64,000 nt of DNA from contig CP126123.1 in NCBI GenBank assembly GCA_030123605.1, positions 310,001 through 374,000 of the forward strand. Direction: 5' to 3'. The translations under genes and the position numbers were made by a program. Origin of the DNA: Nitrospira sp. (GTDB taxonomy: Bacteria; Nitrospirota; Nitrospiria; Nitrospirales; Nitrospiraceae). Below the pieces are notes generated by a model that ran no database searches, was not told where the DNA came from, and was given only the letters and a program-made list of their open reading frames with translations. Of this stretch, positions 17,506 to 26,540 are shown piece by piece; the first letter of the stretch is position 1, and the number at the start of each line of letters is the position of its first letter.

Positions 17506-18350
17506 GGTTCTGTTGACATTCAAGCTTCCCTCGCGCTGTGACTTGTGCTTCACTGTTCAACGCCCAAGGGAGGGGTTGTGAATGGCGAGACGCGAGTTAC
17601 GGGATGATCAATGGAGGCCCATCAAGGACTTGTTGCCTGGCAAGGCGAGCGATCCGGGGCGGACGGCGACGGATAACCGAACATGTGTGGATGCCGTGCT
17701 ATGGATCGCACGGACCGGTGCGCCCGGGCGTGAGTTGCCGAAGCAGTTCGGGGTATGGAACAGCGTATTCCAGCGGTATAACCGGTGGTCGAGGGCGGGC
17801 GTGTGGGAGCGGATGTTTCGCCAGCTGTCCGGTGATCCGGACGTTGCGTACGTGATGATCGACTCCACCAGCGTCCGTGCTCACCAGCATTCCGCTGGCG
17901 CAAAAGGGGGACTCAAGAGACGGAGGCCCTTGGTCGTTCGAAGGGCGGGTTGACCACCACAATCCACACCGCTGTTGATGGTCTTGGCAATCCGCTCCGC
18001 TTCATCTTGACGCCGGGGCAGGCCTCGGATTATACGCAGGCCGAGCCGTTACTGGCGGGATTTCCCGCGCAACACGTCATTGCCGACAAGGGCTACGACA
18101 GCCCAAAGATCGTCGAGGCCGTTGGACGTTCGGGGGCACAGGCCGTCATCCCGCCACGCTCCTGCCTCAAGAACCCTCGCGACACCGACTTCGCCATGTA
18201 CGCCGAACGCTACCGTATCGAATGCTGCTTCAACAAGCTCAAGCACTACCGCGCCGTCGCGACCCGCTCCGCCAAGCGCGCTCGCAACTTCGCCAGTCTC
18301 ATCTATCTTGCCGCTTCCATGCTCTGGTTGAAATGAATGTCAACAGAACC
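17506..18350 (+). mobile_element. IS5-type element with near-perfect ends
   Basis: A perfect inverted repeat (GGTTCTGTTGACATTCA from 17506 and its complement ending at 18350) bounds 845 bp, flanked by TA on both sides. It follows the previous IS directly, sharing the TTA that ends it. The transposase is split over two frames at a canonical slippery heptamer. The element looks complete. Confidence 0.85.
17582..18336 (+). CDS. IS5-type transposase with programmed -1 frameshift
   Basis: Frame one starts at ATG 17582 after GGGAGGGG (RRELRDDQWRPIKDLLPG, CVDAVLWIARTGAPGRELPKQFG, YVMIDSTSVRAHQHSAGAKGG). At A_AAA_GGG (17902-17908), in phase with gca-aaa-ggg, the match passes to the -1 frame: QETEALGRSKGGLTTTIHTA, NPLRFILTPGQASDY, VIADKGYDSPKIVEAV, AERYRIECCFNKLKHYRAVATR, ending at TGA 18334-18336. 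The heptamer exactly at the junction favours programmed slippage over mutation. The D-D-E triad is complete once the frames are joined. Confidence 0.8.
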
Positions 18351-18372
18351 TAGTTATATTTTGAATGGGATA

Positions 18373-18448
18373 TGGTGCCGAGGGACAGAATCGAACTGTC
18401 GACACCAGCCTTTTCAGGGCTGTGCTCTGCCAACTGAGCTACCTCGGC
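18373..18448 (-). tRNA. tRNA-Phe (GAA)
   Basis: The complement folds as a 76-base cloverleaf: acceptor GCCGAGG pairing with CCTCGGC, D-loop TAGCTCAGTTGGCAGAGC, anticodon loop CTGAAAA (anticodon GAA), TTCGATTC in the T-arm and an encoded CCA at 18373-18375. The right end of an IS5 element lies only about 20 bases from the 3' end. Confidence 0.93.
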
Positions 18449-18526
18449 ATTCAGCAGGGTCTGCAAGAGGGATTTCTGTCTACAAGATCGCTGAAGAAAA
18501 ATCAACTCTTCATCTTACCTTCAAAA

Positions 18527-18617
18527 TGGCGGAGAGGGCGGGATTTGAACCCGCGACAGGCTTTTGACCTGTGCCGGTTTAGCAAACCGGTGCCTTCGGC
18601 CACTCGGCCACCTCTCC
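18527..18617 (-). tRNA. tRNA-Ser (GCU)
   Basis: The complement starts GGAGAGGTGGCCGAGTGG and has an anticodon stem around TTGCTAA (anticodon GCT), a long variable arm (class II, as expected for serine), GGTTCAAATCC in the T-arm and an encoded GCCA end. Length 91 bases. Confidence 0.93.
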
Positions 18618-18861
18618 CCAGATCCTATGTACGGAAAGCCTTTCGGGCCGTCGCACCGATATTCTTCAAGCGTGGATTATCTTCTCCTCGAAGAAGGCGG
18701 CATCATACCTCAGAGTATGGAACGCTCTCAAGTGATTCTCTCGAATTGTAGAAGCTCGTAATTTTCGGCGGATGCGTCAGGAGGTGTCTCGCGTCAAACC
18801 TTCGAGATCGCCGTATCAAGGCGGTCATTGCGTAGGATGGGAAATGTGAAAGGCCATGTCG

Positions 18862-19062
18862 TTACATCCAAAGGATGCGGCCGAGCGCTTCGTCGAGTTC
18901 CTTGGTGCGGTGACATTGACTACAACGAGCAAAGATGCCTTCGGTGCCAGGAGATGCATGAGAGCGAAGAACGAGTTGGTATTTGTGTCCTCCACAGAAG
19001 GGGCAAGCTTTGCCACGAAGCTCTCTGCGCACTGATCCAATTCTGCCGACCTGTTTATTCAT
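18862..19062 (-). CDS. Small zinc-ribbon protein
   Basis: A 66-residue protein starting MNKQVGRIGSVRRELRGK, with a CPFCGGHKY pair and a second CSQCHRTKELDEALG pair about 25 residues later, a typical zinc-ribbon layout. The ATG at 19062 has GGAGG seven bases upstream; a longer frame exists but lacks a ribosome site. It lies alone between tRNA genes. Function unknown; DNA or RNA binding is possible. Confidence 0.65.
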   Translation of the reverse strand: MNKQVGRIGSVRRELRGKACPFCGGHKYQLVLRSHASPGTEGIFARCSQCHRTKELDEALGRILWM

Positions 19063-19658
19063 AGATCCTCCGATGACGGACGGTTGTAGGGGGGCGCCGC
19101 CGGTGCGTCTATCCTGCAATACGAATCGTGCCGCACCAACAGTATCCAACAAGCTGGTTGGGGAGAATACCGTGGAGGGGGGGAAGGTGCTCTAGCGAAA
19201 GAGGGGGGACCTATGACGAGAACGTAGGCTCGTGAATGGAGTTGTAGTTCGGGATATTCTTCAATTCATGGGTCACTCGAGTACAGATAAATCAGGGAAC
19301 AATCAATAAATATGATCTTTTGCTTTAAGTTTAATCATTCTGCGTCCAGATAAAAAACGTGTGAATGGTAGGCTCAAGGGTGGGTTTATGGGGTGAAGGC
19401 AGATCTCGCCAGGAGGATGTCGAGACCTCTTGCCGCCCTGGGTGGGCACAACCAAAGCAGACACCTTCACCCGCTTTCAATCAACCACGCGGTCAGGCCT
19501 TATCGCAAGTGCGTAGTTATCTGGAGCGTCGCTCTGTGGTCAGGACTCAGCATGATGAGTTAGGAGAGGGGGAGAAGGTGCAGGCTATTGAAAAGATCAT
19601 GGTTTCGAGTGATCCTGAGGGTATGAAGAAGAAAAGAGCTATGCTTGGCGGCCATGGT
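19063..19658. other. Intergenic stretch without a convincing gene
   Basis: About 600 bases between a zinc-ribbon gene and tRNA-Ser(UGA). The only open frames are short and have no ribosome site or recognisable motif. An AT-rich patch at about 19290-19360 stands out from the GC-rich surroundings and could hold a promoter for the zinc-ribbon gene or mark foreign sequence. Nothing more can be supported. Confidence 0.5.
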
Positions 19659-19748
19659 TGGCGGAGGGGGCGAGATTTGAACTCGCGGATGGGTTACCCC
19701 ATCTCCGGTTTTCAAGACCGGCACGTTCGGCCACTCCGTCACCCCTCC
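19659..19748 (-). tRNA. tRNA-Ser (UGA)
   Basis: The complement has acceptor GGAGGGG pairing with CCCCTCC, TGACGGAGTGGCCGAA in the D-arm, an anticodon loop CTTGAAA (anticodon TGA), a long variable arm (class II), GAGTTCAAATCTC in the T-arm and an encoded GCCA end. It lies 68 bases downstream of serS on the same strand. Confidence 0.93.
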
Positions 19749-19816
19749 GCAACCTGTTGGCCTCGACCGGGAGTCTTATTATTGCTCTTGGCGACCGGAT
19801 GAAGGTCTCCGCCATT

Positions 19817-21154
<1,338 letters not shown>

Positions 21155-21198
21155 TCAATGAAACCGCAGTCGGCATGGAAGTGCTTCGGTGAGGAGAA

Positions 21199-22260
21199 AT
21201 GCGATTGACAATGGGCCGGCGGGGCGCCACCATACCATCGATGAAACTCGTCTCCAATCCACCCAATCGGTTTGAATCTGCACGTCGTGAGCGGCTCGAA
21301 CCGCCGCCGCCTGTGGCGATTCAGCTCTTCGAAGACGACACCCAACAGATCCTGAGCCGAAACGAGAGCCCCGACCTTCCGTTTCGCTGGAGTGTGAATC
21401 CCTATCGAGGGTGTTTCCATGCCTGCGCCTATTGTTACGCCAGGCCGTCGCACGAATATTGGGGATTCGGCGCCGGCACCGATTTCGAATCGAAAATCGT
21501 TGTCAAGCGACGGGCTGCGTCTCTTTTGCGACAAGCCTTCGGCAAGCCGTCCTGGAACGGTGAGCTGATCGTTTTTTCGGGCAATACCGATTGTTATCAG
21601 CCCATCGAGGCGACGCTCGGTCTGATGCGCGCCTGTCTCGAGGTCTGCGCCGAGCACCGAAACCCTGTCGGCATCATTACGAAGGGGGCACTGTTGGTTC
21701 GCGACCTGGATCTTTTCCAACAACTGCATGAGGAAGCCTGGATTCGCGTCTACTTCAGCATCGCCTTTGCCGATGACGAGATGGCGCGAGTGGTGGAGCC
21801 GCAGGCTCCCAGCATCACCAAACGCTTTGAGGCCATGCGCCTCCTGTCCGAGGCCGGTATTCCCACCGGGATTTCCGTCGCGCCGATCATTCCCGGCTTG
21901 AACGAGGACATGATGCCGGAACTGTTGTCGCGCGCCAAGACAGCCGGAGCGATGACCGCCGCTTGGAGCCTGCTCCGTTTGCTGGGCCATGTGGAGACGG
22001 TGTTTCTGGAGCGGATGCGCGCGGCATTTCCCGATCGTAGCTCGAAAATCATTCACCGCATTCAAGAGGTGCGCGGGGGGGCCCTGACTGACAACGCCTT
22101 CTTCAGTCGGCATCGTGGCGACGGGACCTATTGGCGTTGCATCGAGCAGTTGTTTGAATTGGGACGGCGACGAGCCGGCTTTGTCCCTGACGACAATCCG
22201 ATTCCGCAGACCTTCCGCCGTCCTCAGGCTCAACAATCCTTGTTCTCACCGGAGGAGTAG
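21199..22260 (+). CDS. PA0069-family radical SAM protein
   Basis: The 353-residue protein has a radical SAM 4Fe-4S motif with the C-x3-C-x2-C spacing in GCFHACAYCYARPSHEYWGF (Cys 72, 76, 79), preceded by SVNPYRGC. The family-specific GNTDCYQPIE and GIITKGALLVRDLDL segments follow. It belongs to the PA0069/spore-photoproduct-lyase-like group; the substrate is unknown, though DNA-related roles are often assumed. GGTGAGGAG precedes the ATG. A rhodanese gene follows almost immediately, suggesting an operon. The N-terminal start could be the Met at codon 15. Confidence 0.88.
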   Translation: MRLTMGRRGATIPSMKLVSNPPNRFESARRERLEPPPPVAIQLFEDDTQQILSRNESPDLPFRWSVNPYRGCFHACAYCYARPSHEYWGFGAGTDFESKIVVKRRAASLLRQAFGKPSWNGELIVFSGNTDCYQPIEATLGLMRACLEVCAEHRNPVGIITKGALLVRDLDLFQQLHEEAWIRVYFSIAFADDEMARVVEPQAPSITKRFEAMRLLSEAGIPTGISVAPIIPGLNEDMMPELLSRAKTAGAMTAAWSLLRLLGHVETVFLERMRAAFPDRSSKIIHRIQEVRGGALTDNAFFSRHRGDGTYWRCIEQLFELGRRRAGFVPDDNPIPQTFRRPQAQQSLFSPEE

Positions 22261-22262
22261 CC

Positions 22263-22643
22263 GTGCAACATAACCCTGGTTTCTCGAAAATCGTGGAAGA
22301 GGCGAAGCAACGGGTGCGCGAATGTACCGTGAACGATGTGAAGGCCAAGCTGGATCGCGCCGACCGGTTCCATTTCGTCGATGTCCGTGAGGACAACGAA
22401 TATGAGCAAGACCATGCGGCCGGTGCGATCCATCTCGGCAAGGGGGTCATCGAACGGGATATCGAAACGGTGGTTCCGAATAAACAGGAGTCGATTGTGC
22501 TCTACTGCGGAGGCGGTTATCGGTCGGCCTTGGCGGCGGACAGCCTCCGGCACATGGGCTATACCGATGTGCTGTCGATGGACGGCGGCATCAAGGCCTG
22601 GCGTGCCGCGGGCTATCCCATCGAGAAGGGCTGTCGTCCATAA
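22263..22643 (+). CDS. Rhodanese-domain protein
   Basis: The 126-residue single-domain rhodanese uses GTG at 22263, two bases after the previous stop. FVDVREDNEYEQDHAAGAIHLGKGVIE leads to the active-site loop YCGGGYRSA with Cys 82, and DVLSMDGGIKAWRAAGYP closes the fold. Sulfurtransferase or sulfane-sulfur carrier activity is expected. There is no signal peptide, so it is cytoplasmic. It sits between a radical SAM gene and a DUF362 gene, both iron-sulfur types, so sulfur supply to clusters is a reasonable inference. Confidence 0.9.
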   Translation: MQHNPGFSKIVEEAKQRVRECTVNDVKAKLDRADRFHFVDVREDNEYEQDHAAGAIHLGKGVIERDIETVVPNKQESIVLYCGGGYRSALAADSLRHMGYTDVLSMDGGIKAWRAAGYPIEKGCRP

Positions 22644-22646
22644 CAC

Positions 22647-23717
22647 ATGGCGTTTTCCAGGCGCGAATTCTTCAACAACGCGGGCTTCGGCCTCCTGTTG
22701 CTGCCGGCATTGTTGCGGTCGCCGCGGAACATCCTCCGCCAGTTGCTCTTCGAGCCGGAGGGGCCTCTGGTGCCTCTCAAGCCCATTTCAGCGAATCTAT
22801 TTACGCGAGATGGTCGTTCGCTGGTGGTGATCGTCTACGGCAAGGATCCGCGTCGCATGCTCCGGCGCGCCATCGAGTTACTCGGCGGGATCGATCGCTT
22901 GAGCCTGCGCGGGAAACGTGTGCTTCTCAAACCCAATGTGCTGAATGACCGGCCGCCTCCTACCACGACCAATCCGCAGGTGGTGACAGCGATGGCGGAG
23001 ATGGTACAGGCGAACGGGGCTGCCGAAGTGGTGGTGGCCGATGGTTCCGGGATCATCCGGCTTCCGACGTCCGCCAATTTGACCAGCACGGGAATCCGGG
23101 CGGCGGCGGAAGCGGCCGGGGCCAAGGTCCTGGCCCTGGAAGATGAACCCTGGGTGCGGCTTGAGCCGCCGCAGGCCAAGGCACTCACGGAATTTTATTT
23201 TTCCAGGCCTGTCTACGAGGCCGACATCGTGATCAATATGCCGGTGATCAAGACCCATCGTTTTGCTGAGTTTTCCTGTAGTTTGAAGAACTTCGTCGGT
23301 GCCGTTCATCCGCGGTATCGACCGTCCGTGACCTTCTGGACCGGAGATTGGCATGAACGGATCGCCGAATTGAACCTTGCCGTGCATCCCGCGCTGACCG
23401 TGGCCGACGGCACGACGACCATGATCGAAGGCGGTCCGACGTCCGGCACCGCGGCGCGGACCGATGTGTTGGTCTGCAGCGGCGATCGTGTCGCGGTGGA
23501 TGTGGTGGCGATCGCCCTGCTGCGGTCGTTCGGCAGCTGGCCGAAACTCCAGGGCAGGCGGATCGAAGAGCAGCGGCAGATCAAGCACGCGGCTGCACTC
23601 GGGCTGGGCGCCGGATCCGGACGCGACATCGAGGTGGTGAGCGAGGCGGTAGACGAGGCTCCACCGGCGTTCACTCGGCTGGTGGAGCACATCAGGCGAG
23701 ATTTGCTCAGCGCGTAA
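22647..23717 (+). CDS. DUF362 protein with Tat-like leader
   Basis: The 356-residue protein starts MAFSRREFFNNAGFGLLLLPALL, a twin-arginine-like motif followed by a hydrophobic stretch. The body has the DUF362 pattern: RVLLKPNVLNDRPPPTTTNPQVV, VVVADGSGI, ADIVINMPVIKTHRFAEFSCSLKNFVGAVHP, and VADGTTTMIEGGPTSGT. Many family members carry ferredoxin-like domains, but no 4Fe-4S cysteine set is visible here. It begins three bases after the rhodanese stop and probably shares its transcript. Activity is unknown. Confidence 0.85.
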   Translation: MAFSRREFFNNAGFGLLLLPALLRSPRNILRQLLFEPEGPLVPLKPISANLFTRDGRSLVVIVYGKDPRRMLRRAIELLGGIDRLSLRGKRVLLKPNVLNDRPPPTTTNPQVVTAMAEMVQANGAAEVVVADGSGIIRLPTSANLTSTGIRAAAEAAGAKVLALEDEPWVRLEPPQAKALTEFYFSRPVYEADIVINMPVIKTHRFAEFSCSLKNFVGAVHPRYRPSVTFWTGDWHERIAELNLAVHPALTVADGTTTMIEGGPTSGTAARTDVLVCSGDRVAVDVVAIALLRSFGSWPKLQGRRIEEQRQIKHAAALGLGAGSGRDIEVVSEAVDEAPPAFTRLVEHIRRDLLSA

Positions 23718-23720
23718 CCG

Positions 23721-24278
23721 TTACTTGTTCGTACGGTCGAATTCCTTGATGACCTGTTCGGTCAAATCGATCGTGTCTTTGTTGAAGATCACGATTTTCA
23801 CCGTTTGTTCGCTGCCCTTGTCGAGCACCAATTGATAACCGCCCTTGTCCGCGACCGTTTGTGTGGCCACGGCGATCTTCTTCATGTATTCGTCCACGAG
23901 TTCCTTTTGCTTCCCCTGCAGCTCTTGATTGAACTCCTGAGCGCGCTTCTGGTAGTCCTGAATCTTGCTGCGAAAGGATGTTTCCTTCTCTTTCTTCTCG
24001 GTCTCGCTCAGCTTGGAGGCCTGCTCTTTGATCTGCTTTTCGGTATTCCGCAGTTCTTCTTCGTCTCGTGACAACAGTTTTTGACGCGTCGCCACGTATT
24101 CCCGCAACCCGTCCAGTGCCCGCTTGCCGGCTTTGCTTTTTTCCAGGACCACCTGGGGATCGATGACCCCCATCTTGAATTCCGCCGCCGGGCTCGTTGA
24201 AATCAGGCCCAGGGTCGCTGCGACGAACACACCGATCATCGCCGCTCGCAGGCCTGTTCCTTGCCGCTTCACACCCAT
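23721..24278 (-). CDS. OmpH/Skp-like periplasmic chaperone
   Basis: The 185-residue protein has a signal peptide ending near PAAEF, then the Skp/OmpH pattern: FKMGVIDPQVVLEKSKAGKRALDGL, a long charged coiled coil from about residue 60 to 140, and YQLVLDKGSEQTVKIVIFNKDTIDLTEQVIKEFD. Skp-type proteins hold unfolded outer-membrane proteins in the periplasm. The start ATG 24278 has AAAGGAG at good spacing. It converges on the DUF362 gene with only three bases between the two stops. Confidence 0.9.
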   Translation of the reverse strand: MGVKRQGTGLRAAMIGVFVAATLGLISTSPAAEFKMGVIDPQVVLEKSKAGKRALDGLREYVATRQKLLSRDEEELRNTEKQIKEQASKLSETEKKEKETSFRSKIQDYQKRAQEFNQELQGKQKELVDEYMKKIAVATQTVADKGGYQLVLDKGSEQTVKIVIFNKDTIDLTEQVIKEFDRTNK

Positions 24279-24484
24279 CTCGGGACTCCTTTCGCCGAAT
24301 AAAATGTCCTTCTCAGACGCCTTGGGAGAATAGCTGCCGCGGAATAACGTGTCAAGGATGGTGTCGTATACGCTCGCGGAGAGATTTGACAGCGGTGATG
24401 GCGACGGCTATAAGCCACGCAGGTCGGCCGCCGCCCCCCGCACCGGCCGTCGCGTCGGCTGTCTGAACAAGAAAGGAGTCACTG

Positions 24485-24886
24485 ATGTCTTCGGATCAGC
24501 AGCAGGCCCATCACCTGTTCGTGAAAGCGCTTCAACACGAAGCCATCGTTTGTGAGCGTGCCGGCTGCCCGGGGCCGGTTGACACGACCGACCAATCCCA
24601 AACCCGCGATCGAATCAAGACCTTCGATTTGAAATGCGAACGGTGCGGCTGGCAGACCAGAGTCACCGGTTGCGAACAGGTGACTCCTCCGTGGGACAAT
24701 GCCTCCCTGGAGTTGATGGCCGACGAACATCTCATGCATCAGCAGCCGGTCTGCCCGTTCGATGACACTCCGGTGGTGTTCATTTCGATGCCGAATCCAC
24801 GCCGTAAGGCCAAGTACCGGTTGGCCTGTTTTTATTGCGGCAGGCAAACCGAAATGGATTGGCCGCCGCCGGAAAGTAAACGGTAG
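24485..24886 (+). CDS. Hypothetical protein with paired zinc-ribbon cysteines
   Basis: A 133-residue protein starting MSSDQQQAHHLFVKALQHEA after AAAGGAG. Cysteines come in groups: CERAGCPGP, KCERCGWQTRVTGCE, CPFD and CFYCGRQTEMDWPPP. They suggest one or two metal sites. The protein is hydrophilic with no membrane segment. I do not recognise the family. It stands between an outer-membrane chaperone gene and the HD-GYP gene but shares no obvious operon. Confidence 0.7.
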   Translation: MSSDQQQAHHLFVKALQHEAIVCERAGCPGPVDTTDQSQTRDRIKTFDLKCERCGWQTRVTGCEQVTPPWDNASLELMADEHLMHQQPVCPFDDTPVVFISMPNPRRKAKYRLACFYCGRQTEMDWPPPESKR

Positions 24887-24922
24887 TCGTTCAAGGAGGG
24901 GCGTCGAGGCGAGTCAAAGGCC

Positions 24923-26524
24923 TTACACGAAATAGCGGCTGGTGTCGAAACGGTACTCGGCATTGTCCACGAGTTGCACGATGCTGTGCCTGTAGGTTCC
25001 GGTCTCATCCTGTTCGGTTAGGTCGAGTTCGGAGCCCTGTTCGATCGGTGCTCCGTCCTCATCCGTAATCACCCTCACCGACGGGCGTTCGGCCTGTTCC
25101 CTCTCCTTGGCCGGTTTGATCACCACCGCCAACGGTCCTGAATCGAGTCTGACGAGACTGCCGATCGGCACGATGCCGACGCAATTGACGAAGAGCTTGA
25201 GCAGCACCGGATCGAACGACTGCCCGCTTTTGTTGAACATGAACTTGAGCACGTTCGCAGGCGACATCGGTTCCCGACGATACACGCGGGAAGAGGTCAT
25301 GGCGTCGTAACAATCGGCGATGGTGATGATTCGACTGGCGACAGTTTGTGTCCAGGGCACGAGGAGTTTCGGGTAGCCGGAATAGTCGTAGTTCATATGG
25401 TGTTCGAAGGACGCCGCCGCCATTCGAGCCGGCACATTGTGGATGCCCCGCGACCTGACGAGCGTGAAGACGCCTTCGATCGGGTGTGAACGCATGACGG
25501 CCCATTCTTCCTGCGTGAATTCTCCTGGCTTGTTCAAGATTTCCAAAGCGATGGCACACTTTCCCACGTCGTGAAACAGCGCCGCCAATCCGAGGTCGGC
25601 CAATTCGACTTTCGGGTAGCCCGCCCGATTTCCGAGGGCCATCGCCAGCAGTGCCACGTTGACGGAATGGTTGTGCGTATATTGGTCGTGGCAGCGAAGG
25701 GTGGTCAATCCCAACAGAGTGGATTCATCCTGCTTCATCAGTTCGACGATGTTCTGAATCGCGCGTTTGGCCTGTTTGAAGCTGACGGTCCCGCCGGTCC
25801 GGACGTTCTGGACCAAATCGCCCACCGCTGAGGCCGCCTTCGCGTATCCGCCTTTGGCAACGGCTTTGCTTTTGTGTTTGAGATCGCCCGACCGGTTGGG
25901 GGAAGCTCCCGCGTTCGATCCCGTCGACTCTCCGCCCGACTGCGCCTCGTTGGTTTGTCGAATTTGGAGTACGCGCGGTTCTTCCAGTTCGATAGCCTTG
26001 ACCCCTGCGGCCTCCAGGGCCTGCTGCAGATCAGTGAGGGCATGCTTTTCCGGATCGAGGCTGACGAAAAGATAGGCGAATTCCCGCAGGTCTTTGGACT
26101 CCACCGCCGAGGAAAACGACAGCCCGCCGACTTTCCATTTGTTCAGCACGTCGATGATGCTGGAAAAGACCTGCATCTGCTGCGAACTCATCTTGAGATG
26201 GCTGTCGCCGAGGAAGAGGAAATCGTTTTGCAACCGCAGCACCACCGGGCGATCCACGGCCAGCGTCTTCACCAACGTCAACATGGAGTCCACGGGCTTG
26301 TCCAGCGCCGCGTTGGTGCGTCCGTGAATCCGAGAGGTCTTGATCAGGACGTTCAACTGCGTCACCAGCTGAATGCCCAGCATGGCCAGTTGCTGGTCGA
26401 GAATGTCGCCGGCCTCGGACCCTTTGGCGATCTTGTTCGCCAGCGACCGCTCATGGGTGAGGATCGGATGCGCTCCTCCGTCCGTCGTCGGAAGTGGTCG
26501 GGCAGGGGAAGGTGAATCGCTCAC
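24923..26524 (-). CDS. HD-GYP domain protein (putative c-di-GMP phosphodiesterase)
   Basis: The protein has about 533 residues. The GTG at 26524 is preceded by TAGGAGGACC, and the frame open upstream lies inside the preceding gene's end. The N-terminal 250 residues resemble the start of the neighbouring HEAT protein (QLVTQLNVLIKTSRIHGRTNAAL, FLGDSHLKMSSQQMQ). The HD-GYP core follows: DQYTHNHSVNVALLAMALG, LAALFHDVGKCAI, MRSHPIEGV, FEHHMNYDYSGYPKL. The GYP element is kept, but HHE is HHM and DG is DY. Metal-binding His/Asp look present. Its tail could bind partners. Confidence 0.85.
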   Translation of the reverse strand: MSDSPSPARPLPTTDGGAHPILTHERSLANKIAKGSEAGDILDQQLAMLGIQLVTQLNVLIKTSRIHGRTNAALDKPVDSMLTLVKTLAVDRPVVLRLQNDFLFLGDSHLKMSSQQMQVFSSIIDVLNKWKVGGLSFSSAVESKDLREFAYLFVSLDPEKHALTDLQQALEAAGVKAIELEEPRVLQIRQTNEAQSGGESTGSNAGASPNRSGDLKHKSKAVAKGGYAKAASAVGDLVQNVRTGGTVSFKQAKRAIQNIVELMKQDESTLLGLTTLRCHDQYTHNHSVNVALLAMALGNRAGYPKVELADLGLAALFHDVGKCAIALEILNKPGEFTQEEWAVMRSHPIEGVFTLVRSRGIHNVPARMAAASFEHHMNYDYSGYPKLLVPWTQTVASRIITIADCYDAMTSSRVYRREPMSPANVLKFMFNKSGQSFDPVLLKLFVNCVGIVPIGSLVRLDSGPLAVVIKPAKEREQAERPSVRVITDEDGAPIEQGSELDLTEQDETGTYRHSIVQLVDNAEYRFDTSRYFV

Positions 26525-26540
26525 TGGTCCGGTCCTCCTA

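Noticed and set aside
17902-17908. Frameshift in the IS5-type transposase as a disabling mutation
   Set aside because: A canonical slippery heptamer lies exactly at the junction and the rest of the gene and ends are intact, so programmed slippage is the better reading.
19365-19802. Plus-strand frame of 145 codons
   Set aside because: It runs through tRNA-Ser(UGA) and the end of serS on the other strand; no ribosome site or family features.
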